DNA from: Phytophthora colocasiae
Lineage: Eukaryota > Oomycota > Peronosporomycetes > Peronosporales > Peronosporaceae
DNA: 64,000 nt
Reading direction: 5' to 3'
Assembly (NCBI GenBank): GCA_018806915.1
Contig: JAGKQI010000079.1
Coordinates: 957,001 to 1,021,000, forward strand
Part shown: piece after piece, positions 43,301 through 51,454 of the stretch
Layout of the letters: every line of letters starts with the position of its first letter
Position numbering within the stretch: position 1 is the stretch's first letter
The notes under the pieces: model-generated
Told to the model about the DNA's origin: nothing
Seen by the model: only the letters and a program-made list of their open reading frames with translations
Database searches by the model: none
Made by a program: the position numbers and the translations under genes

Positions 43301-45702
43301 AGCACTAGAGCGCACGAGCTGTAGTAATTGTCTGCAATGACCAATCGTTTTCCGGGTTGACCTGCGAGAGCCTTAGTACCATTGCGAATGACAGCCCTCT
43401 GAGCCACGCACCTTTTGCCAGTCCAGCACTGGTTTCCTTGCCAAGATAAAGCTCAACTCTGTAGAATACAGCATAGCAAATTTTACGACATACAGCATTG
43501 TGTTAGTAGGTAGCACTTGTTCTGTATGATACAGCATTAGTATTCTGTATGTACAGAATATGCACTTCTGTATCGGCTGAATATGCTCTTACCTGGAGCA
43601 ATAACCCGTGTCTGCGCAGCACGTCATGTAGCACTTGGTTCCATATTTATGCGGCTTGTCCTTGTTATAAACTCGGATGGGATTGAACTTGCATCGGTTC
43701 GGAATAGTTCCCTCATCGAAGCTGACCCGTGCACCCAGTCGATATCCACGCCGAAATGTTTTCTCAATCACTTGCAAGACAGGACGCACCTTCCACGCCT
43801 TATCGGTCGCCGCAGTACTGGATGCATTACTGGCGAAATGGAGGTAACGTGTAATAGTCTTGAACCGATCCCGTTTCATGAATCTGCCGAAGGTACCACG
43901 AGGTACTGCTCCATCCTCACACGTGGCCCAGTGCTTCTCAAGACCGTCTGTATGTCCGCATAGCGTCCGCGCGATCAAGAGCCCGATCACGTGAAGAATT
44001 TCATGTGCCTTGACCGGTTTCGCGCGACGCAGCTTCTCCTCTAGCTCCTCGATAGATTGTACAGACTTCCGAGGATCTTTTGCTTGAGCAAGCAGCTGCT
44101 TCGTGCGCTGCTGCTTGGCAACCACGGGTATACACTCCAGGCGATAGTCATTTGTCTCTTTCTCGATGTGAAGCCATAGCTTCTTCGGCATAAAGTAAAA
44201 GAACATACCCAATGGCGACTCAGCAAAAGCTGCCGCAGACCTGGTCGGTCCATAAGAACCTCCGTACAGATCGGTTGCTCCAGGCAATTGTAAATCACCT
44301 AAAAGGATAAGATACAGAATTAGATCGATGCACGTATTCTTATTCTGTATAATACTGACTTACTGGATTGATGTTCATCGTAGATTGTCCACCCATTCAC
44401 TCCAAGCTCTCTCATTGCACTGTCGTCCTGTTCGAATAACTCGCTTTCGTCCTCAAAGTCACTGTCAGACACGATATCACTGTCGTACTCCTCTCCGAGC
44501 GACGCCGGAACTCCAAGCTCTTCGTCACTGACTGCAGCATCTTCATCCTCAGCAACCACGTCACGGCTGTCACATAAGTTGATGTCGTCCGTAGCAACAG
44601 GTCCAAAAAGGTTTTCCGTCCGCAACGCATCCATAAACTGATCACCGTCAAACAACTCCAGGTAGTCGCTATCATGCCCCGTACTAACCTCTTTTCCTGG
44701 AAGGGGTTGTTCTGTAGGATACAGAATAGGACTTGTAGTATCCACAACTTCTTCTGTAACATCTGGAGCAGAAGTTTCAGCAGTAGGAGATGACGTGTCC
44801 AACGAATGCTCTTGAGCCAAGAGCGTTGCAGATTCTTCTAGAGCAGTTGGCTGAATGGGTGCCCCACCAACGCCATTCGCAGAAGACGGGAGAGACGGCG
44901 CTGGCTCGGGCTCTGGGGCGGCGAGTGGTGGTAACGCAGAGGTGACAGCGTCTGCAGTAGGAAGTGACAGTGGTAACAACAACAGCAGCCCATTCTTTCG
45001 CGCAAAAGCCATCAATTCGTTTTCCCCTGTCGACAAAATATGTTCTAAGTCAGTGATAATGGTAGAGCCGTGCATACAGAACATCGTACCGATAAAATAG
45101 TCCACTTTGTGCTGTGAGGCCTCCAACCGCCCACGAATCCCAGGTTTGACGTAAGTATAATCCACACTGAGACCTTGTGGCTTCCGGGCCTTCCATCCAG
45201 CTTTACTCAGGTCTCTCCACAGTTGCTTAAAAGATTTCTCGTTCGGCGCGTTCATCGTTGAGATGAAAAGAAATCGCAAAATGAACGGTTGGCAAACCTC
45301 TAGCGGATTTATATCGTATTTTTTATGGAGGGTGAATAATCACTACCTATCTTCCCAGCATACTCCACAAGGATAATCATCGCGTCTCTACCCAATACAA
45401 ATGTTTAGATGCGGATGAAAACCTTGATGGCAAGATAGCTAAATATTAAATCTTATCATACAGCTTAATCTGTATGATACAGAGCAGCGCTTTAGAGGGG
45501 TTAATGGTAGCGATATCCTTTACTGACTTATGTTTCATTCGGTATATCTGTAATTGTTCAGGAGAAGTACGGGGACTTGTACTTCGAGAGTCCGGATCCT
45601 TTTGAGCCTATTGTGCCCAGTGAGCGCGAAGTGTGCACTATCACATACCGCAAACACAAGGAGGCCGAAAAGGCTACCAAGGAAACCTCAGATCAGTGTT
45701 AA
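40369..45702 (+). CDS. RluA/RPUSD-type RNA pseudouridine synthase with an HMG-box-like insert; last intron holds a piggyBac element
   Basis: Four exons: 40369-40746, 40818-40875, 41057-41913, 45562-45702; 477 residues. The introns are 71, 181 and 3648 nt; the last contains a 3570-bp transposon, without which it would be 74 nt. The catalytic motif is HQLDFATATG (the aspartate isomerises uridine), spanning the exon 2-3 junction, then KEYLAVVRGHL, and LLRPLNGRRHQLRLHLAHHGFPIAGDVTYG near the end, as in RluA-family enzymes; HQLD rather than HRLD recalls RPUSD1. Between these motifs is a charged insert, about 90-130 residues, with TKITWHDLTKEEKDAYTEKAKEDKQR, which looks like helices 2-3 of an HMG box. 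The N-terminus is basic and could be an organelle signal. The stop codon overlaps that of the convergent TPR gene. Confidence 0.8.
41931..41943 (+). repeat. piggyBac left terminal inverted repeat
   Basis: CCCCTCTAAAGCG, the exact complement of 45488-45500, next to the TTAA target. Confidence 0.92.
42418..45255 (-). pseudogene. piggyBac transposase, three exons, probable frameshift
   Basis: Exons on the minus strand: 45255-44364, 44298-43593, 43458-42418, separated by GT-AG introns of 65 and 134 nt in phases 1 and 2. Exon 1 starts with a domain common to oomycete piggyBac proteins (FKQLWRDLSKAGWKARKPQGL) and has a long acidic middle. Exons 2 and 3 hold the DDE_Tnp_1_7 core: SFDEGTIPNRC (first Asp), VIADNYYSS (second), GMGGVDYHDQ (third), so the acidic triad is present. 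The C-terminus has a weak cysteine motif (YYCPTCTELRGG). The start of exon 3 (VELYLGKETSAGLAKG) is in a different frame from its remainder (RAVIRNGTKALAG), which implies a 1-2 nt indel at about 43405-43415. As written the transposase is therefore probably inactive. Confidence 0.85.
45488..45500 (-). repeat. piggyBac right terminal inverted repeat
   Basis: cgctttagagggg, the exact complement of 41931-41943, followed by TTAA. Confidence 0.92.
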
Positions 45703-46764
45703 ACTCCAGCTTCGTCCAGTTGACGCAGTACTCCGACTACATCCACAGTCGATGGATGATCAGGTCCCTGTATAGCAGCAAAATCCGGGTCAGTTGATAC
45801 CTTCCAATCTGGCAAGTAATAGAGACACGCTGACACTCACGAGCGCATCGATGTAGATGTCCAGCGCCTGTTTCACGAAAGCCTTCGCCTGTGTGTGGTC
45901 CCCTAGGAAGAGGAAGAGCAGTCCTAGCGTGTACAGTACTTCACCGGAGGCCACGTGCTTCGCCCCTAGTAAGTTTTGGCGGATGGTGACGATCTGTTGG
46001 AGCATGGTGCTAGCTTCTTGGACACGCAGACGTTCGTGCTCCAGCATCCAAGTTGCTGTATCTTCGGGAGGGTTGGTCAGAAAACGATACCAGATATCCA
46101 CGACCTTGTCCAGCATGGCGAGTGCGCTGTCATTCTGCTGGTTACGTTGCTGTAAATCCCGTTGCTGTTGTTGAGCCTCTTGTTGAGGTTGCGTTTGCTG
46201 TTGTCGGACTGCAGCTCGTTGCATGCGGTGGAAGATCAAGCCCAGACAAAAGTAGAGCTCGGACGTGTACAGGTGGTCAGGCCCGAAGAGAAGCGAGCAG
46301 TGGTAAGCTCCGTGGGCTGCACGTTGCAATCCTTCGGAATACGCCCCGTACTCGAGATGCAGCAGACTGTAGAGTTTGTTCATACGGATTACGAACAAGT
46401 TCTTCATCTCCTCCGGTAGTTCCTTCAGGGGAGCTCCACTCTGCAGGATTCCAGACGCAGGATCGCGTTCTTTAACAAGCAACCAATTAACCTGTGCCAG
46501 TATCTCCTCCGCAGGCTTGAGCTGCCTCTCTCGGAGTGAAATGTCGACCAACACCAAGTAAAACGGCACCAACCGCACCGAGTTTTTGCCATACACCTCC
46601 GTGGCCATTTTCAAGGCGGTCACAGCTTTGCCATGCGCTGGCTTGAGCTGTCGTAGGAAACTCAATTCTTCACTTTCACGCCGCAGTTGCTCACATTGAT
46701 CCTGTGCTGAAGGTCCTTCAGATACTTCTACTTGGCGTTGAGGACTGCGAGGTAAGGATGCCAT
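45699..46764 (-). CDS. TPR-repeat protein resembling ZMYND12
   Basis: Two exons: 46764-45841 and 45767-45699, joined in phase 0 by a 73-nt GT-AG intron (gtgagt ... tacag); 330 residues. The start is the ATG at 46764, as upstream in-frame codons lack another ATG. The protein is made of helical repeats of the TPR type with alternating small and aromatic residues (HLYTSELYFCLGLIFHRMQ, ASGEVLYTLGLLFLFLGDHTQA) and an internal glutamine-rich loop (about residues 187-212). The repeats and end (HPSTVDVVGVLRQLDEAG) recall ZMYND12/TTC29 of motile cilia; a MYND finger is not visible. A flagellar role is an inference. Its TAA overlaps the TAA of the pseudouridine synthase. Confidence 0.65.
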
Positions 46765-46827
46765 GGATCTAAAAAGTTGCAACGACTGGTGCTAATTTCG
46801 AGGAATTGGGGCGGACTTGACAGATTG

Positions 46828-48363
46828 ATGGACGAGTATAGTGCATTTTTCACGGGGTCACAAAGAGATATGGCCAGGATGCCTCTACTTGCCCGAACTG
46901 CGCAAATGTCTGTCGTGTTTTTAGTTCTCTACTTTGTATCGGCGATTATTATCTGGATCAAGTGGGTCGAAGTGGAGAGTAGTGCAGGAGAGCCGAAATT
47001 TCGAGAATTTCAGCAGGAATTCGACGAAAACGAGAGTGAATACCCTCGCCAAGCCTGGACGAAGGACTTCAAGTGCTTGCAATGGGTGGAGACAGATGAT
47101 GATGGATACCAAGTGGGCACGACAAGGACTTGCTGGCAACGTATTCAAGCAGGGGACGCAGGATACTGCGAGGTGATGAATACGACCTCAGGACAAGTGT
47201 TTCGAGTCATGCACACGACGAGTCTCTCGTTGAAAGATGACGCGCGATTCACATGTCAGTTAGCAAAAGCCTTCTCTTCCTTCCAGTTTAAAGCTGCAGA
47301 GTATCATCATGATCCACCCATGACAGTCAGCCAGTTGAATACGCAGGGAATCGTCATGGCAGTGTACGAAAGCGTCCTCCCCAGTGCCTTTGCAAGTATT
47401 CGGCGTTTACGAGACATCGGCTGCTCACTTCCAGTTGAACTCTGGTTCCGCTACGATGAACTCGACCCAGGAAACCCTGTCTTGCTTCTACTGATAGACA
47501 AGTATGGACCTGTCCACTTGCGGCAGGTCTTCGATGAACGGATTCATGGCTTCAATGTAAAGGTACACGCCCTGTATTACTCCCAGTTCTCACGTGTCTT
47601 GCTTCTGGACGCCGATAACTTCGCAGTGCGCGACCCCACATCGTTGTTCACCTCCGAGGCCATGAAGCGTTTTGGGGCTGTGTTTTGGCCTGACTTCTGG
47701 CATCCTGGCAACTCGATCTTCAATCTCCACGCACAGAGTTTGGTGTGGGAGCTGCTGGGGCTCGTCTACGTTGACATGCTGGAACAGGAGAGCGGCCAGG
47801 TGCTGGTAGACCGAGGGAGGAGCAGACGGACGCTAGAGCAACTGCTGTACTACGCGACGCACGAACCCAACCTGTTCACGAAGCTCAAGCTCGTGTGGGG
47901 CGACAAGGATTTGTTCCGTTTGGCGTGGCTGCAAAGGCAGGAGAAGTTCTATTACAACGACCGTCGTATTCCAGGTACCCTTGGCGTTGTAAACGACTTC
48001 CGCCAGCGCTACTGCGGTGTAACCATGGTCCAGTACGATCTCGACGGAGAAGAAATGCTCTTCTGGCACCGCAACACCATCAAATTGAGCGGTCGAAGTA
48101 GCGATAAACACGTTTGGCACACGCTACAAGAGCTCCCGACGGGAGACAGCGAATTATCCCCAAAAATCCAGTCGTTCAATGGAGAAAAAATCTTCAACGA
48201 GACCTCATGCTTTGGAGTCAAACGGTTCGAGATGAATCCACACGTGAGAATGAGAGCTGTTAGTAAACTAGGAGACGATTTGGCTGAACTTGAGAGCATT
48301 CTCATAGAATACGCGCGTGAGGCGTACGAGCTACTTCAGGGTGAGGCCTCAGATCTCTCGTGA
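46828..48363 (+). CDS. Golgi alpha-mannosyltransferase-like (MNN1/GT71-type) type II membrane protein
   Basis: 511 residues from ATG 46828, single exon. It has a short cytosolic start, one membrane helix near residues 27-50 (MSVVFLVLYFVSAIIIWIKW), a stem with acidic residues, and a catalytic domain. Characteristic pieces are GIVMAVYESVLPSAFASIRRLR, LPVELWFRYDELD, and ALYYSQFSRVLLLDADNFAVRDP with the DxD metal motif (LDADN), then FWPDFWHPGNSIFN. These match fungal and oomycete alpha-1,3-mannosyltransferases that extend glycoprotein glycans in the Golgi. The start lies 63 bp from the divergent TPR gene. The 3' end overlaps the APC5 coding sequence by 15 bp. Confidence 0.8.
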   Translation: MDEYSAFFTGSQRDMARMPLLARTAQMSVVFLVLYFVSAIIIWIKWVEVESSAGEPKFREFQQEFDENESEYPRQAWTKDFKCLQWVETDDDGYQVGTTRTCWQRIQAGDAGYCEVMNTTSGQVFRVMHTTSLSLKDDARFTCQLAKAFSSFQFKAAEYHHDPPMTVSQLNTQGIVMAVYESVLPSAFASIRRLRDIGCSLPVELWFRYDELDPGNPVLLLLIDKYGPVHLRQVFDERIHGFNVKVHALYYSQFSRVLLLDADNFAVRDPTSLFTSEAMKRFGAVFWPDFWHPGNSIFNLHAQSLVWELLGLVYVDMLEQESGQVLVDRGRSRRTLEQLLYYATHEPNLFTKLKLVWGDKDLFRLAWLQRQEKFYYNDRRIPGTLGVVNDFRQRYCGVTMVQYDLDGEEMLFWHRNTIKLSGRSSDKHVWHTLQELPTGDSELSPKIQSFNGEKIFNETSCFGVKRFEMNPHVRMRAVSKLGDDLAELESILIEYAREAYELLQGEASDLS

Positions 48364-51279
48364 ACGATGGGCGATAACTTTTCGGATGCTGTCAGGAAAT
48401 TCTAGATCGAAAAATGGCTCAACAGCGAGGAACGGGGTCTGTTTGAGCCGTTCGCTGTACTGGAGAAAAGATGCTGCTGCTTCCTCTCGTTGCGAGCACA
48501 CGGAAGACGAATCGCAGGTGCTCCCTTCTGCTTGAGCTGCTACGTGATTATATACTAATGACTGGATATAGCTGATTTCCTTTAGCCGCCGCAGATTTTG
48601 CACCATGGAAAATACCTCGGCACTTGACTTAAGCATTTGAATCGCTTTGCTGGTCGCAGGAGCCGGCTCTTTCGCTCCTTCCTTGGACCGTTTAATGGTC
48701 GCAATCATTGTTTTAGCCAGCAGGAGCAAACATTCGCCGCGTAGATTAATGCTGCCATGTTCTATGACCAGAGGCATTTGGTCGTTAATGAGAGTGTGCG
48801 CATCTTGAAGTTTGCCCATTGCAATGTAGATTTCAGCCATTGCAACATGAGCCTTGGCCAACAGCAGGTCATAATGGTAGCTTGTGCAGATGTCCACGCC
48901 TTTAAGCAGAGTAGTCAAAGACGCAAATGGAGCGTGAGGTGCAGAGCCCTGGAAACGAGTGCGGCTGATCGCAATGAGAACTTGAGCTTGCAGATAGATG
49001 AAACCATGCTCACTGCACGTAGTTTCTAAGGTTTCGAGCAACGCCAAGCTTCGAGGATAGTCCCCACTTGCAGTCCATAAACTTGTCTTCAGCATCAACG
49101 CCTCAAGATAAGCTGGGAAGTCTTTTCCTTCAGGCGATAATGCTAAAACAGCATTTAAATGAACCTCTGCACGAGCAAGTTCTCCTCGTTGAAGCGCCCA
49201 CTGGAAAAATATGCGGTGTATTGCCTTCTGATAAGACATATCATGCAGTAAATGCCCATTTCCACCTTCTGCAACGTCGACAAGAAAGCTAAGTGCCTGC
49301 TGGTACACGACCGAGCTTGGAGTAGCTTCTGTCAGCTTGGACATAGCCATCTGACTCACGGTTAAAGCAATTTCCCCAGTACTAGCCGAGTCTTCGTAGC
49401 ACGAAAGATGCAGGCGCGTGAAAACTTGCTCCAGTGAGCGATGGCCAAACATTCTCCATGCAGCCGCAGCTGAGATCGTCACTTTCCCACTCAATCTCCA
49501 GACTGTATCAAGAATCGCCTCTGTCGATTTGATCCAGTCCATTCCAGTTCCAGTAGCTTTGGCGGAAGTATCCTCACCAGAGGCAACACCAGCTTGCATC
49601 TGCAATGCGATCATCGTTCGTGTTCCAGTGGTGGAAAAGCTCGCAGCTGGGGCCGCTATGGCCGCAATAGATTGCAGCGTTTCTTGAAGACGAGACCAAA
49701 TGTGAAGTGGTCGAGGGGCTGGGATGTGAGCGGCAATCATGTGAGGGACGAACTGAGCTGCTGATCCCATCATCTCTGGTCTCGTGGTGCTGCCTCGCAT
49801 CAAACCACTCTCCACCTCCGTTAAAGTGGCCAATACTTGCAGTGAAGGAAGATGGAGCTCCCGTGCGCGATCTAAGCAGCTCGTAACTAGCTGCAGAACA
49901 GAGTCTTTGGACTTCCCGAGCTTCTGGTTAATACGAATGAGCCACGCTAGAGCAAACGCCACGCAAATGTGATCTCCATGGTGCTGAGCGACTCGAATGG
50001 CCTCTTGGATGCTTTCATGTGCGGCATTGTAGTGGTCAAACAGGATCTGCAAGCCTGCCAAATTCAGAGCGGCATACTGGATACCACTTCCTCGAAATTG
50101 TTGTCCAGATCCACCTGAGGACACTGAAGTGGAATTAGTGCCGTCACTGCCTCCGCTAGTGCCCGAGCACGAGTTTTGACTGGGGGATAGCACGTCGTGG
50201 TACTGATGTAAACTGTCAAGAGCACCTTGGTAATCGCGGTCGTGCAGAAATGAGAGATATCTCACAAAAAGCACAGTAGGGTTGGAGCCGTCCATTTTCT
50301 TCTGAAGCTGACGTAGTTGTTCATCTGTTGACTGCTCTTCTGCTTGTGAATCACGCAGGCGATCTCTTTGCCCTCTTTCCATCCCACGGGCCATGTCACC
50401 CAGGATGTAGTTCAGCTGGTCGTTCGACCACATCGCCGGGTCATCTACGCCTCGAACGGCATCAGCACTCAGCAACTTTTCTGTCAAATCCTGCGAGTCC
50501 AACTTCATGGGAGCAGGAGTCAGTAAAGTACTTTGTTGTCCATTGTGCAACGGCGTAGCAATGCCTGATTGAATTGGTGACAGTAGTAGCTCGTCATCGT
50601 CAGTTTTGCCTTCATTCCACAAATTCTGCGACGCTGGGGACCCTATGATGTCCAAACTGCTGTCCTTCTTCTCCTTCTCCACATCTTCTTTAAAGTGTTC
50701 TACATACTGTTGCACATCGTCGAAAAGTCTCGAGAATCCGTCAAACAGTAAGCGGTTCACTGCTACCAAGAAACTACGCACGAAAACACCCAGTAAACTC
50801 GTACGGGCCAATGTGGAGCTGGCCGAGTCCACATCAATCTCCTCACCCTCTTCTCGAGCACTCGACAGTGCCACACACTCAGATATCTGCTCCACAATAT
50901 TGCACACTGCGTCGGGGCTCTCAATCTGCGTCAAAATGCTCACGAGCTGCCAAGAAAGCTGCTCAAAGTCCTGAGAACTCTCTAAATTCTTCTCCAAGCG
51001 ACGTAATAAATTGTGAAGAGTTGTAAAGCTTGTCTGGCTGTTCTGATGCTCGTTCATGGGGTGCTGGATCTCCAGACTCAGAAAACGAGCCAAAGCATTA
51101 AGTGACGATCTGCTGACGACCGGTGGAGCGGAATCAGACGCCTGCGGAGCGTCCACTAGCGACGCCACTGAGTCTTCACCAGTGCTGCTTCGCTTGGCAT
51201 CTTGCTGCTGCTGCCGCACGTACTCGGAGATGAGGATACACACGCTCAGCACGTAGCTGTTGGCCTTCCACTTGCGCAT
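48349..51279 (-). CDS. Anaphase-promoting complex subunit 5 (APC5)
   Basis: 976 residues from ATG 51279; a further out-of-frame ATG lies at 51296. Single exon. The APC5 signature lies around residues 395-445 (YAALNLAGLQILFDHYNAAHESIQEAIRVAQ, then HGDHICVAFALAWLI), preceded by a serine-rich linker and followed by TPR-like helical repeats to the end. APC5 is a scaffold subunit in the platform of the APC/C ubiquitin ligase, which drives mitotic exit. The gene is divergent from SMG1 (175 bp apart) and overlaps the mannosyltransferase tail to tail. Confidence 0.9.
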   Translation of the reverse strand: MRKWKANSYVLSVCILISEYVRQQQQDAKRSSTGEDSVASLVDAPQASDSAPPVVSRSSLNALARFLSLEIQHPMNEHQNSQTSFTTLHNLLRRLEKNLESSQDFEQLSWQLVSILTQIESPDAVCNIVEQISECVALSSAREEGEEIDVDSASSTLARTSLLGVFVRSFLVAVNRLLFDGFSRLFDDVQQYVEHFKEDVEKEKKDSSLDIIGSPASQNLWNEGKTDDDELLLSPIQSGIATPLHNGQQSTLLTPAPMKLDSQDLTEKLLSADAVRGVDDPAMWSNDQLNYILGDMARGMERGQRDRLRDSQAEEQSTDEQLRQLQKKMDGSNPTVLFVRYLSFLHDRDYQGALDSLHQYHDVLSPSQNSCSGTSGGSDGTNSTSVSSGGSGQQFRGSGIQYAALNLAGLQILFDHYNAAHESIQEAIRVAQHHGDHICVAFALAWLIRINQKLGKSKDSVLQLVTSCLDRARELHLPSLQVLATLTEVESGLMRGSTTRPEMMGSAAQFVPHMIAAHIPAPRPLHIWSRLQETLQSIAAIAAPAASFSTTGTRTMIALQMQAGVASGEDTSAKATGTGMDWIKSTEAILDTVWRLSGKVTISAAAAWRMFGHRSLEQVFTRLHLSCYEDSASTGEIALTVSQMAMSKLTEATPSSVVYQQALSFLVDVAEGGNGHLLHDMSYQKAIHRIFFQWALQRGELARAEVHLNAVLALSPEGKDFPAYLEALMLKTSLWTASGDYPRSLALLETLETTCSEHGFIYLQAQVLIAISRTRFQGSAPHAPFASLTTLLKGVDICTSYHYDLLLAKAHVAMAEIYIAMGKLQDAHTLINDQMPLVIEHGSINLRGECLLLLAKTMIATIKRSKEGAKEPAPATSKAIQMLKSSAEVFSMVQNLRRLKEISYIQSLVYNHVAAQAEGSTCDSSSVCSQREEAAASFLQYSERLKQTPFLAVEPFFDLEFPDSIRKVIAHRSREI

Positions 51280-51454
51280 CTTGAGCCAAAAGTCATTCAA
51301 GTATCGGACATTTAACGTTAAAACGTTTTATCGATGCTTATAAAACTAGTACTTAGTACAAGCCTGTAGTTTGATTGGTGGAAATTAAAGCATTCCGCAT
51401 TGAGGACGATCGTGCGGGTCCGGACGATGAACGAGACGCCTTGACCGCCCTCCG

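Larger units (their letters stand above)
41927..45504 (-). mobile_element. piggyBac-type DNA transposon with TTAA target duplication
   Basis: The element proper is 41931-45500. It is flanked by TTAA at 41927-41930 and 45501-45504, and its ends are perfect 13-bp inverted repeats (CCCCTCTAAAGCG at left, its complement at right). It lies wholly inside the last intron of the pseudouridine synthase gene. Its transposase is on the opposite strand. A palindromic motif of the form ATTCTGTAT-n-ATACAGAAT recurs near both ends and inside. Fits the piggyBac superfamily by TTAA, ends and transposase. Confidence 0.95.

Noticed and set aside
42948..43340. 130-codon plus ORF opposite the piggyBac transposase
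   Set aside because: It is the antisense of the catalytic exon, which has clear DDE motifs.
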